Shown here piece by piece: positions 8,748-17,436 of a stretch of 64,000 nucleotides of DNA. Under the pieces are notes generated by a model that searched no databases, had not been told where the DNA came from, and saw only the letters and a list, made by a program, of their open reading frames with translations. Every line of letters starts with the position of its first letter. Position 1 is the stretch's first letter. Source of the DNA: Planctomycetota bacterium (GTDB lineage: Bacteria; Planctomycetota; UBA1135; GCA-002686595); assembly GCA_002686265.1 (NCBI GenBank), contig NZBA01000050.1, positions 248,001 through 312,000 on the forward strand. The letters are read 5' to 3'. Position numbers and translations under genes: made by a program.

Positions 8748-9866
8748 TCAGTGCTTGCCTGCCACGGACTGTTCGATCACGCGCACGCCCTCGGGGGCGG
8801 CATCGAGGCTGTAGGGGACGAGTTCGAACTCGACCCCCGCCAGGGTTTCGATCAGAGCCTCGCGCACCGCGGCCTCCCCGCGTTGCTCGAGGGCCAACAT
8901 CTGCAGGGTGAGGCCGTCGGCCTCTGCCTGGTAGCGCACGACGAGACCGTGCGCCTTCTGCTCGAGGGCCAAGCGCTCTAGCTCCCCCGCCTGAAGCCGG
9001 TTGGCGGCATAGAGGTCGGTGGCATGCCGCCGGTTGACCCCCTCGCGCTGCGTGGCGTCGCGGGCCTTGCTGATCTGGTCTTCGAGGACCTTCAGCTCGA
9101 CGACCTTGTCCTTGCGGCGACGGGCGACCCGCTCTCCGCGCTCCGTTTCGAGCTGCACGAGCTTGCGCTTGAGCCGCTCGATCTCCTGCAGCGCCACCTG
9201 CCGCCGCTCGACCGCCTGCTCATAGGCCGGGTCGAACTTCGGGCGGATCGTCGAGAGCTCGAGAACCTCGATCCCGTGCGGCGCAAGCTCGCGGTTGAGG
9301 ATCGCCTTGCAGGCTTCTGAGGCCTCTCGCAAGGTCTCCTGCTTGCTGATCTCCTCCGTTGGGTAGAGACCGAACTGGTCGCGCAGGACCGATCGTGCCC
9401 AGACCTCCACCAAGCCCGCCCTGGCCAGCGGATCGTCGCCCGTGTCGGCCACGGCCTCCCGCGCTCCACCCGAGACGAGTGCGTACTGGATGCTGAATGA
9501 GTCGAGCCCGAAACGCGAGCCGTCGTTGGCCCGCAGGAGCAGGCGCGAGACATGGGACGCATCAGCGCCTCCCTCCCCCTCCATCGTGAGCTGCTCGGGG
9601 CTGCGTGAGAGCAGGCGCACATCGTCGACGTAGGGCACGAACAGGAGGTTCCCAGGCTGCTCGACCACGCGGCTCGCCGAGCCGCTCCCCTTGAAGACGA
9701 CGGCCACCTCTTCGTCTCCGACCGCGGCGACGCCCGCTGCACCAGAGAGTCTCTGCAGCGCACAGAGGCAGCCGAGCAGAGAGAGAACAACGGCGGCGAG
9801 GACGTCCGGTAACGCCGCTCCGCCTCGGGCACCCAATGACGAATGCCCAGGGTTTCGCTGAAACAT
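8748..9866 (-). CDS. SPFH/Band 7 domain membrane protein (first of a tandem pair)
   Basis: 372 residues: a signal-anchor helix at about 21-46, then a Band 7 domain with the typical strand FKGSGSASRVVEQPG and VPYVDDVRLLSRSP, followed from about 225 by a Lys/Arg/Glu-rich coiled coil (ERRQVALQEIERLKRKLVQL) and a C-terminal segment ending GVRVIEQSVAGKH. The layout matches HflK/HflC-type paired scaffolds, but no NfeD protease/OB-fold partner and no hflX or ftsH lies nearby. ATG 9866 has a good SD (GAGG five bases upstream), so this is the first gene of the pair. Its divergence from the downstream paralogue argues for a hetero-oligomer. Confidence 0.82.
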   Translation of the reverse strand: MFQRNPGHSSLGARGGAALPDVLAAVVLSLLGCLCALQRLSGAAGVAAVGDEEVAVVFKGSGSASRVVEQPGNLLFVPYVDDVRLLSRSPEQLTMEGEGGADASHVSRLLLRANDGSRFGLDSFSIQYALVSGGAREAVADTGDDPLARAGLVEVWARSVLRDQFGLYPTEEISKQETLREASEACKAILNRELAPHGIEVLELSTIRPKFDPAYEQAVERRQVALQEIERLKRKLVQLETERGERVARRRKDKVVELKVLEDQISKARDATQREGVNRRHATDLYAANRLQAGELERLALEQKAHGLVVRYQAEADGLTLQMLALEQRGEAAVREALIETLAGVEFELVPYSLDAAPEGVRVIEQSVAGKH

Positions 9867-9901
9867 GAGAACCTCGGGGGATCACGCGCGCGTCATCCGT
9901 G

Positions 9902-9918
9902 GGAGGGCGGAGCCCTCC
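9902..9918. terminator. Stem-loop after the AspA-like gene
   Basis: Perfect 7-bp stem GGAGGGC/GCCCTCC with a three-base loop. It sits in the 177-base gap between the AspA-like gene (stop 10044) and the SPFH pair start (9866). There is no T-tract, so it could terminate the GCS2/AspA transcript or be part of the SPFH leader. The rest of the gap shows nothing coding. Confidence 0.3.
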
Positions 9919-10043
9919 GCGCGCAAGACCTGCAACCCTGCGTCCCCGGCAGGTTTCGCGAAACAACGCGCACGCAGTCACGGCGACGGCGAGAGGAGCT
10001 CCGACTCGACTCCGCTGGGGATCGCGGCGACCGGAGCGGTCCC

Positions 10044-11045
10044 TCAGCGACGGGGGCTCAGCCAGCGCAACGCGCGCGAGACCAAGAGCGCCGCGCGCGA
10101 CACGCGGCGGCCGATGAAGAAACCGTCCTCGCCCTCGCCCTGATAGAGCGGCAAGAGCAAGAGCCCGTCTGCGGGGCTCTGGATCTCCCCATCCGCGTCG
10201 TGGGCGATGACCTCGCCGCGCGCGACCGGGCCGAAGTTGACGAGGCCGGGCGCCATGCGGAAGCGGTCGCGGGGAGTGATCGGGTGACGGTGTCGCACCT
10301 CCACCACGGACGGCAGCCCCTTCGCGGCGCTCCTCAGGCGCTCGCGCAGGGCGGCGTGGTCGCGCAGGTCCTCCCGTTCCAGAGCGCCGCAAGCGACGAG
10401 GGTCAACCAGATGGCGGCGACGTGGTGCTCGAGGGTCAGCGGGTCCTCGTGGGCGCCGCCCTCGAACCCGATAGCGGCGTGCCCACGCTCGCCGAAGTAG
10501 GTCAGGAGCGTGCCCTCTACGCTCTCTTCCAGCCCCAGAACCACGGGAACGGGCAGGCTGTCCGCCAGACACCGGTTAGAGGGAGTGTCGCCCACGATGG
10601 TGAAGGGCGCCCCACCCGAGGAAGTCGAGTGCAAGTCGAGCAGCACCACCGGCCCGCGGGCCCGCTCCAGCGAGCCAGCGATGTGCGCCAGCAGGGTGCG
10701 GCGCGCTCCACCGTCCTCGCCCTCGACCTCGCGCCCTCCAGCGCCCCACATGCGATTGAGGTCGCTCTCGACGAAGCGGCTGCCCCGCCGCAGGGCCGGC
10801 AGATTCCCGGCCAGCCCGATCAGGGTGCAGCGCAAGCGCAACCGACCACCCCGCAGGCTCTCGAACACGCGGCGAATGGCGCGCACCCCCGCGGGCTCGT
10901 TGCCGTGCAACCCCCCGACGATGAGCACGGTCACCTCGCAGGGATCGCCGTCCACGCGTCCCAGTAGGTGGTCGCCCAGCTCGCGCAGGTCAGGCTCCGC
11001 GTCCTGGGGCGGTTCGGCGTCAGCCGGCGGTCGCAACACCGTCAC
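10044..11045 (-). CDS. Succinylglutamate desuccinylase/aspartoacylase-family zinc hydrolase
   Basis: 333-residue M14-type metallohydrolase of the AstE/AspA family, which removes acyl groups from N-acyl amino acids. Zinc and substrate motifs are visible: GGLHGNEP at 44-51 (H47, E50), SDLNRMW at 94-100 and the third zinc ligand in LLDLHST at 135-141 (H139); FEGGAHED probably supplies the catalytic Glu. The start is GTG 11045, which overlaps the last 26 bases of the GCS2-CBS gene, so the two are translationally linked. The coupling suggests a shared pathway: the upstream ligase forms an amide on glutamate and this enzyme hydrolyses an acylated amino acid or related amide. The actual substrate is unknown. 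Confidence 0.85.
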   Translation of the reverse strand: MTVLRPPADAEPPQDAEPDLRELGDHLLGRVDGDPCEVTVLIVGGLHGNEPAGVRAIRRVFESLRGGRLRLRCTLIGLAGNLPALRRGSRFVESDLNRMWGAGGREVEGEDGGARRTLLAHIAGSLERARGPVVLLDLHSTSSGGAPFTIVGDTPSNRCLADSLPVPVVLGLEESVEGTLLTYFGERGHAAIGFEGGAHEDPLTLEHHVAAIWLTLVACGALEREDLRDHAALRERLRSAAKGLPSVVEVRHRHPITPRDRFRMAPGLVNFGPVARGEVIAHDADGEIQSPADGLLLLPLYQGEGEDGFFIGRRVSRAALLVSRALRWLSPRR

Positions 11046-12975
11046 CCGCGCCTCCTCGCTCGCTCTCGCCGCCGAGCCGTTCTTCCAGCAGAGCTGCCGC
11101 CGCGGCCAGGAAGTCGTGTTCGGTGACGATTCCCACGAGGCGGCCCGCGCTCACCACCGGCAGGGCGCTGACACGCTCCTTGCGCATCATGCTGATCGCT
11201 TCCAGCGTCTTCGTCTCGGGCGCCACGGTCAGGGGATCGGGCTGCATCACCTCGCGCACCGCGATGGTCGCGCCACCCTCGCGCATGCCCCGCCCCACCA
11301 GACGCAACACGCGGCGGTGGGAGAGAATCCCCACCAGGACGCCTTCGTCATCCTCCACCGGGACATGGCGCAGGTGCTCCCAATCCATCAAGCTCGCCGC
11401 GAGGTCCACGAGATCCTCGGGGTGCACGGTGAACAGGTCGGTCGTCATCACCTGCCCGACCTTCTCGCAGCCGGCGAGGAGATCGCTGCCGGCATCGAGG
11501 ACGGCCGGCGGCCAACGGTGCACCGGGACGCCCGTGCGCTGGTTCTGGTACATGGCAGCGGCCAAGGCCCGGGAGCGTGCGTCGCCCGTGCCCTGTGCTC
11601 CCATCCGTTCCAGAGAGTCGAGAGCCCACTGCGCGCCGGTCCTTCCAGCCCGAACGCGATCCTCTATGAGCCCCAAGAAACGCTCGCGGTCCCCCGCGTC
11701 GACCCCCTGAGCCGCGAGCCCCCCGTGCGCCAGGGGGAGCAGCTGATCGAGGATCAACTCCTCCGCGGACCAGGAGCGGCCCCCGGTCCAATTCAGCCGC
11801 GCGCTCAGTCCGTAGCGCGCCACGGCCACGAAATTGGCGCGCGCGTGGTCGAATTCCATCACCTCCCGCACGTCACCCAACTCCTCGGCCAGAGCCGAGA
11901 GCAAACCGAAGTAGAAAGAGGCGTTGGCGATCTCGTCGGCAACGGTCGGCCCAGCGGGCAGAGCGCGGTTCTCGATGCGCAGGTGGGCCACGCCGTCCTT
12001 GACCCCGTAGCAGGGCCGGTTCCAGCGGTAGACGGTCCCGTTGTGCAGGCACAGAGCGCGCAGGGCGGGGATCTCCCCGCGGTCGAGGACGGCGGCGGGG
12101 TCCTCGTCGCGCTCGCCTGCGATCAGGACCTTGAAGCGCGCTACGTCCTCGCGGTAGATCTCCATCACCGAGCGTTCGACCCAGCGCTCCCCAAAGCTCA
12201 CGCGCTGGCGTGATCCCCGCGCCTGATGAGCCTTCGAGCGCGCGTCCAGAGATTGCTGGAAGAGCGCCACGCGGCTCTCGTGCCACAGGCGGTGCCCGAG
12301 CAGCACGGGCGAGTTGACCGCCGCCGCGAGCACCGGAGCGGTGATCGCCTGCGCGAGGTTGTAGAGGTTGGCGAACTCGTCCGGACCGACCTGGAAGTGG
12401 ACCTGGAAGCTCGTGTTGCAGGCCTCGAGCATCACGTTGTCGTGGGTCGCGTGGAGTTCGTCGACGCCCTTGATCAGCGTCGTGAACTCGCCGCCGCGCA
12501 GTTCGGACATGACGCGGTTCAGCTCGCGATAGCGCGGCGTTGGCGTCATGTTCTCGAGGATCAGGTGCTCCCGCCGCAGGGTCGGCAGGATGCCGGTCAG
12601 GAGCACGCGTGCGCCGTGGTCCCCGGCAGCCTCCCGCGCGCGTGCGAGACAGTCTTCGATCTCGGCCTCCATGCGCCCGAGGGAGTCGCCTCCTAGCAGG
12701 CGCGGGCGCAGGTTCGCCTCCAGGTTGAACAGGCCCAGCTCGGCGGTGAATGAGCTGCCGGACAGGGCCGCGAGGACCTCGGCCCCGCAGGCTGAGGGTT
12801 CCATGTTCTCCTGAACCAGGAACATCTCCTGCTCGGCTCCGATGCGCCGGACGCCGGACTCGAAGAGCCCCTCCTCGAGCATGCGCTCGAGGGCGTGCAC
12901 GTCCGCGAGCACGGCGCGCATGAAGACGCGCAGCTCGCCTCGATCACGGGCGGGGTTCTCGTCGTGGTGTCCCAT
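11020..12975 (-). CDS. GCS2-type glutamate-cysteine ligase-like protein fused to two CBS domains
   Basis: 651 residues in two parts. Residues ~20-480 form a glutamine-synthetase-fold carboxylate-amine ligase of the GCS2 family, with IGAEQEMFLV near 45-54, FNLEANLRP near 83-91, a central FQVHFQVG strand and RIENRALPAGPT near 340. Residues ~505-565 (VMTTDLFTVHPEDLV) and ~572-625 (VMQPDPLTVAPETK) are a tandem CBS pair (Bateman module) that normally binds adenine nucleotides. ATG 12975 has an SD-like GGAGGT eight bases upstream. I infer that the ligase activity is gated by adenylate charge. Whether the acceptor is cysteine or another amine cannot be told; GshB is not nearby, and the coupled downstream gene is an AspA-like deacylase. 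Confidence 0.85.
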   Translation of the reverse strand: MGHHDENPARDRGELRVFMRAVLADVHALERMLEEGLFESGVRRIGAEQEMFLVQENMEPSACGAEVLAALSGSSFTAELGLFNLEANLRPRLLGGDSLGRMEAEIEDCLARAREAAGDHGARVLLTGILPTLRREHLILENMTPTPRYRELNRVMSELRGGEFTTLIKGVDELHATHDNVMLEACNTSFQVHFQVGPDEFANLYNLAQAITAPVLAAAVNSPVLLGHRLWHESRVALFQQSLDARSKAHQARGSRQRVSFGERWVERSVMEIYREDVARFKVLIAGERDEDPAAVLDRGEIPALRALCLHNGTVYRWNRPCYGVKDGVAHLRIENRALPAGPTVADEIANASFYFGLLSALAEELGDVREVMEFDHARANFVAVARYGLSARLNWTGGRSWSAEELILDQLLPLAHGGLAAQGVDAGDRERFLGLIEDRVRAGRTGAQWALDSLERMGAQGTGDARSRALAAAMYQNQRTGVPVHRWPPAVLDAGSDLLAGCEKVGQVMTTDLFTVHPEDLVDLAASLMDWEHLRHVPVEDDEGVLVGILSHRRVLRLVGRGMREGGATIAVREVMQPDPLTVAPETKTLEAISMMRKERVSALPVVSAGRLVGIVTEHDFLAAAAALLEERLGGESERGGAGDGVATAG

Positions 12976-13001
12976 CGGTCTGACCTCCGGGGCACAAGCT
13001 T

Positions 13002-13035
13002 AGCCCGCTGGGGGACCGCGGTCCCCCTCCGGGCT
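13002..13035. promoter_or_regulatory. 34-bp inverted repeat between divergent genes
   Basis: A perfect 18-bp palindrome at 13010-13027 (GGGGGACCGCGGTCCCCC) is flanked by matching AGCCCG and CGGGCT arms, giving a 34-bp dyad with a single mismatched two-base step per arm. It lies between the starts of the GCS2-CBS gene (12975, leftward) and the SGNH gene (13096, rightward). It is therefore more likely an operator for one or both promoters than a terminator. Confidence 0.4.
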
Positions 13036-13095
13036 CCCGCGAGGTGGAGGCCCGCCCCCCCACGGACTAGAATCCGCGTGGATCGCCCCACAACG

Positions 13096-14352
13096 ATGCC
13101 GCGCCGCCTCCTGCTCTCCTCGCTCGTCGCCGTCCTGACCCTACTGGGGGCCGAGGGCGCCCACCGTCTGTGGTCTGCGGCTCGCCCCCCAGGGGCCTAC
13201 GACGCCACCGATACGCGAACGGCGATGCAGGAGCTGTTGAACTCCGTCAACCAGACGATCCCCATGCCGGGGGACGTGAAGGCGGCGAGCTTCAGCGACA
13301 GTTCCAAGCGCTTCGAGATCCTGCACCCCTTCCTCGGCTTCGACGCCAACTACGGCCCCGAGCAGCTGCTCAACGACATCGGGAACATCCGCCACGACCC
13401 GGACGCCTACTGGATCCTGATCCTAGGCGGCTCGGTGGCCAACATCTTCGGCCAGCAGGGCACGGAGCGCCTGGGGGAGCTGCTGGCCGCCGACCCGCGC
13501 TTCGCCGGACGCTCGGTGCGCTTCTTGAACTACGGTCGGGCGTCCTTCAAGCAGCCCCAACAGGTGATGATGGCCACCTGGCTGTTCAGCTTCGGCATCC
13601 AGCCTGACGCGGTCATCAACCTCGACGGCTTCAACGAGGTTGCCGTCAGCAATGCCAACGTCGCGCGCGAGATGCACCCGGTCTACCCGGCCTACGGGCA
13701 GTGGTTGGCCCAGGTACGCTCGGGCGACGCGGACATGACCAGCCTCGAGATGCTGACCGAGAGCCGCCGACGGCGCTCGGAGCTGATCGATTTCACCCAA
13801 CGTTGCCTCGATCGCCGGTTGTACCTCAGCTCCCTCGCGGGAGGTTGGGCTCTCGGGCGAATGCGGGCGGAGCGCAAGGCTCTGGTGGCCGGGACCATGG
13901 ACTACCTCGAGCACCTCAAGGCGGGCGGCCTCGACCCCTGGCTGCTCGGACCGACATTCGCTCCCGACCGCGACCAGGGCCTGCAATTCTCGGTCGCCAA
14001 CTGGCAGCGCTCCTCCATCTCCCTGGCCGGGCTGTGCGCCGGACACGGGGTTCTCTACCTTCACGCCCTCCAGCCGACCCTCTACGACGAGGGTTCCAAA
14101 CCACTCACCGACCAGGAGCTCGAGGTCAGCAAGACGATCGTTGAGTGGGTCGAGGGTGCGCGCCTGGGCTACCCGCTCCTGCGCGAGGCCGGCGAGACGC
14201 TGCGCGAGCACGGCATCGGGTTCGTCGACTGCTCGATGGTCTTCGAGGACGTAGTCAGACCCCTCTACTACGACGCCTGCCACTTCACCCGCGGAGGGAA
14301 CGTTCGCCTGGCCGAGGCCATAGCCCCGGCGTTCCTCGCGCACCTTCCCTGA
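13096..14352 (+). CDS. SGNH/GDSL-like membrane-anchored or exported protein
   Basis: 418 residues. A basic hydrophobic N-terminus (MPRRLLLSSLVAVLTLLG) serves as signal peptide or anchor. The mature part has SGNH-like blocks: ILGGSVANIFG (block I, with Ser), FLNYGRASFKQPQQ (block II), INLDGFNEVAVSN (block III with Asn) and DACHFTRGG near the C-terminus (Asp-x-x-His). These suit an esterase or glycan O-acetyl-modifying hydrolase acting outside the cytoplasm. ATG 13096 is chosen; in-frame GTG 13078 lies four bases after a TAGAAT hexamer and is a possible leaderless start. A distant similarity to the SGNH protein at 36651 is visible in block order only. Substrate unknown. Confidence 0.75.
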   Translation: MPRRLLLSSLVAVLTLLGAEGAHRLWSAARPPGAYDATDTRTAMQELLNSVNQTIPMPGDVKAASFSDSSKRFEILHPFLGFDANYGPEQLLNDIGNIRHDPDAYWILILGGSVANIFGQQGTERLGELLAADPRFAGRSVRFLNYGRASFKQPQQVMMATWLFSFGIQPDAVINLDGFNEVAVSNANVAREMHPVYPAYGQWLAQVRSGDADMTSLEMLTESRRRRSELIDFTQRCLDRRLYLSSLAGGWALGRMRAERKALVAGTMDYLEHLKAGGLDPWLLGPTFAPDRDQGLQFSVANWQRSSISLAGLCAGHGVLYLHALQPTLYDEGSKPLTDQELEVSKTIVEWVEGARLGYPLLREAGETLREHGIGFVDCSMVFEDVVRPLYYDACHFTRGGNVRLAEAIAPAFLAHLP

Positions 14353-14393
14353 AGACGGCGTTTCGGCCTGCTTCGTTCACGAGCGATGCGGCC

Positions 14394-15791
14394 TCAGAGC
14401 AAGCGCGCGGCGCGCGGGTAGCAGGCGACGAGCGCGGCGCGCGTCGCGTCGGTCAGGACCGCCTCGAGGGCCGCGGGCCCGCCCCCGTCGGCGCGGCCCG
14501 TCTCCAGGGCCCCAGTGAACTCCTCCGAGCGCTCGGCGAGGGCTCGCGCCACGTGCTCGCTCCAGAAGCCGGGCCCCTGGCCATCGCGCCAGTTCCCTTG
14601 CCCGCGGCCGAAGTGAGCTACGGCCAGATACCGCAGGAGCAGCTCCTGCGCCAGGCGCTCGAGTAGGCCGGGGGTCCACTCCACGCACGGGTGCTCCTTC
14701 CCGCTCACCCACTCCACGGCGCGCCCCGCCCCGTGACCGGCCAGCCAGCCCCCGGCCGCCCCGAGCAACATTCCCCCACCGAGGCTGAAGCCACCCGACG
14801 CGAGGTCGGCCGCGAGGCCACCGATGAACCCCGAGATGACGGCACCGCGCAGGCCGAGCTTCCGTGGTGAGAGCCCCCCGCCGGTGGCCGCGAAATCCTT
14901 GAGTGCGGTCCGCAGCTCGGCCCGGCCCCGCCCCTCGATCCCGTGCAGCTCGATCAGCTCGTCCAAAGCGCGGCCCAGGCCGTTCTCCAGTCGGGCAGCG
15001 AGTCGCTCCATGCCGCGCCGGCGCCCCGCCCTCAGGGCCCCTTCCTCGAGCTCCTCGCGATCATCCCCGGCCCGCCAGAGTTCCTTCGCGATCAAGCTCA
15101 TGGCCGTCCGCCAGCGTACGCGGCGCTCGTCCATCCAGGCCTCGAGCAAGGGATCGCAGGCGGAACGCCGCTCGAGGGGAAGGGCCTCGCGGACAGCCTC
15201 GAGCAGGGCGCCCTCCTGCACCCAGCAACGCGTGAAGGCGTCGAGGCCGAGCACGCCGCGCACGATGTCGAACCCCTCGCAGCGGGTGCGCCAAGCGTCC
15301 TCCTCGGCCCGCCGCTCCCCCGCCTCGCGCGGCGGGCCGGTCTGGTTCAAGAGCAGTAGGACCGGCCGGCCGATCCAGGCCAGCAGCTCCAGCTCGGCGT
15401 GGACGTAGCCGGCGTCCTCGGGATTCTCGGCACCGTTCACCAGGTACAACACGCAGTCCGCCTCATCGCGCACGTTGCGCGCCGCCTGTTGGCCACACCA
15501 CAAGGGCCTGTCGGCGAGACGATCCCAGGTTTGGGCGAAGAAGGCCTTCAAGGGCTCCTCACTCGCACGCAGGCGCGCCAGGAGCCGGGCCGAGTCTCCG
15601 AAGCCGGGCGTGTCCCAGAGGACGAGCTCTCCGCCATCGGCGTCGGTCACGAGGACGTGGCGGGTGCTCTCTTCGGTCACGTGCGCCCGGTCGCGCACCT
15701 CCCCGACGTCCTTCCCGAGCAGGGTGCGTGCCAGAGTCGTCTTCCCCACGTTGGTGTGGGAGACGAGGCTGAGAGTCAGGCGCCCGCTCAT
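14394..15791 (-). CDS. GTPase with DUF3482-type C-terminal domain
   Basis: 465-residue P-loop GTPase of the TrmE/Era-like class. Walker A is SHTNVGKTT (11-19), G3 is DTPGFGDS (60-67), and LLLLNQTGP occupies the G4 position with NQTG instead of NKxD. A glycine-rich hydrophobic stretch around 310-360 could insert in or lie on the membrane. The domain arrangement matches DUF3482 proteins, which are usually paired with a DUF2868 membrane protein, and such a gene lies directly upstream. ATG 15791 is chosen over 15821 because it gives an ATGA overlap with the upstream stop, implying translational coupling. The biochemical role of the pair is not established. Confidence 0.85.
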   Translation of the reverse strand: MSGRLTLSLVSHTNVGKTTLARTLLGKDVGEVRDRAHVTEESTRHVLVTDADGGELVLWDTPGFGDSARLLARLRASEEPLKAFFAQTWDRLADRPLWCGQQAARNVRDEADCVLYLVNGAENPEDAGYVHAELELLAWIGRPVLLLLNQTGPPREAGERRAEEDAWRTRCEGFDIVRGVLGLDAFTRCWVQEGALLEAVREALPLERRSACDPLLEAWMDERRVRWRTAMSLIAKELWRAGDDREELEEGALRAGRRRGMERLAARLENGLGRALDELIELHGIEGRGRAELRTALKDFAATGGGLSPRKLGLRGAVISGFIGGLAADLASGGFSLGGGMLLGAAGGWLAGHGAGRAVEWVSGKEHPCVEWTPGLLERLAQELLLRYLAVAHFGRGQGNWRDGQGPGFWSEHVARALAERSEEFTGALETGRADGGGPAALEAVLTDATRAALVACYPRAARLL

Positions 15792-17371
15792 CCGCTCGCC
15801 TCCGCCACCGGTGCGGGCCACATGGCCGCCCGCGCGGCGGCGAAGACGTCACTCCCGCCGCGCTCGGACAGCTCACAGTACAGGGCCTCGATCCCACGTT
15901 CGCCCAACACCTCCTCCCAAACCCGGCGGCGCTCGGCGAGCCGTTCGGCTCCACCCCCACCGCAGCGCAGGCGCAGGACGCTCTCGTCCACCACGACGAG
16001 CAGCCGCTCCCCTGGGGCCGCAGCGGCCAGGGCCTCGGCGAGGTGAACGCCGTGCACCTCTCGCTCGGGGCATTGCCCGGCGTTGAAGACGATCACCCGG
16101 CTACCCGAGCGCCTGCCTCCCGTGTCGCCACCGTAGGGGACGCGCTCCAACTCACCCAGCTCGGCTCGGCCACCGAAGACCTCGGCGAGCATCGCGCGCA
16201 GCCCCGCCTCGGCCTCGTCCGAGAGCCCGTAGGAGTAGGACTCGAGGTCCACGCGCACGCCACGGCCGCGGTCAGTGGCCAGAGCGCGTGCCAGGGAGGG
16301 GAAGGCGTCGCGCTCGAGGCACAGACTCGCCCCCAGGAGCCGCGCCCGGTGCGCGGACCAAGCAGCCAGGCCCAAGCGCGGGACGATCGCCAGGGCGAGG
16401 GTGGTAGCGGCGAAGAGGTGGATCCACTCGGCGGCGGGAACTCCCGCGTCCGGGCCGCCCATGGCGTCGAGGAGCGCGGGCTCGGGCACCCCGCGGCCCA
16501 GCAACCACGCCCCGGGAGCGAGCAGGACCGAGAGCAGAACGTGCACCTGCTCGGCATCGAGGAAGGTGCTCTCCCAGCCGGCGCGGTACTCGAAGACCAG
16601 GCCGCGCAGGTAGATGCCGCCCAAGAGTCCGAGGGCCAAGCCCGCGGCGCCGAGGTCCAGAAGGCAGCGCATGCGCGCCCCCACCAGCGGCGCGGCGACG
16701 CGCCCCCAGCTCTCGAGGAACCGTCCATGGATCGCGGCCGAGAGGCCTCCGGCCCGGTGCCGCCAAGTGGCCCAGGGTCGCTGGAGAGCGAGCCACACAC
16801 CGACGCGCTCCAGGCCCGCGGGCCGCGGGAGTCCGATGCGGCAGGCGACGGAGACCGCGACGCGCAGGGGATAGGCGACGAGATTCCAGGCCAGAAGGGC
16901 CAGGAGCGAGAAGGACAGCAGGTTCAGGCGCTGGGACATCTCGAGCCGATCGGCGCCCAGGCCCAACAGGGCGGTCACGCCGAAAACCAGCCAGGCCGGC
17001 GGTGCGGGAGCGGCCGTGAGGGAGAGCAGGCGAGAGGAACCGGGAAGGTCGCGTGCGAGTCCTTCACGCAAGAGGCGCGCGCGCTCGACCAGAAAGCGCT
17101 CCTCGACCTCGGACCGGGCCGCGGGAGTCGCGGCCGCCGGTGCCCCGTTGCCAGGCGGCTCCCAACTCGGCTGCGCGGCGCCCAGCACCGCGCGCGCCCG
17201 GCGACTGGCCCGCCGGCGCTCCTCGTGCGCCAGCAGCGTTCCCTCGTGGTCGAGCTCCTCGAAAGCCTCCACGAGCAGCACGTCGCGCAGACTCCCCGGG
17301 TCCACGCCTAGAACCTCTTCCGCTCGCTCGACCCGATCGTCATCCCCGAGAGCCTCGCCCCGCCGGCCCAC
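15788..17371 (-). CDS. DUF2868-type polytopic membrane protein
   Basis: 527 residues. The N-terminal ~115 residues are charged and helical, followed by about five hydrophobic segments (about 125-145, 152-172, 235-255, 282-300 and 325-345). The remainder is a soluble C-terminal domain with RVIVFNAGQCPE and a putative nucleotide-fold strand LLVVVDESVL. This matches the DUF2868 family, the habitual partner of DUF3482 GTPases. The only available start is GTG 17371; no SD is evident. The gene ends in the ATGA that starts the GTPase gene. The pair is presumed to form a membrane-recruited GTPase complex; no cargo is known. Confidence 0.8.
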   Translation of the reverse strand: MGRRGEALGDDDRVERAEEVLGVDPGSLRDVLLVEAFEELDHEGTLLAHEERRRASRRARAVLGAAQPSWEPPGNGAPAAATPAARSEVEERFLVERARLLREGLARDLPGSSRLLSLTAAPAPPAWLVFGVTALLGLGADRLEMSQRLNLLSFSLLALLAWNLVAYPLRVAVSVACRIGLPRPAGLERVGVWLALQRPWATWRHRAGGLSAAIHGRFLESWGRVAAPLVGARMRCLLDLGAAGLALGLLGGIYLRGLVFEYRAGWESTFLDAEQVHVLLSVLLAPGAWLLGRGVPEPALLDAMGGPDAGVPAAEWIHLFAATTLALAIVPRLGLAAWSAHRARLLGASLCLERDAFPSLARALATDRGRGVRVDLESYSYGLSDEAEAGLRAMLAEVFGGRAELGELERVPYGGDTGGRRSGSRVIVFNAGQCPEREVHGVHLAEALAAAAPGERLLVVVDESVLRLRCGGGGAERLAERRRVWEEVLGERGIEALYCELSERGGSDVFAAARAAMWPAPVAEASG

Positions 17372-17436
17372 GGGGTCAAGCAGGGGAGCTCCTGCGTTGA
17401 GGTGATCTCGCCCTGACGGGCTTGGGCGAGCTTCTC

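Noticed and set aside
9843-10967. 374-codon open frame opposite the AspA-like gene
   Set aside because: Antisense shadow; HGNE, DLNR and DLHS motifs are on the other strand.
12990-13006. GG-N10-GC match before the SGNH gene as a sigma-54 promoter
   Set aside because: Only partial -24 and -12 matches, and such spacing is frequent by chance in GC-rich DNA.
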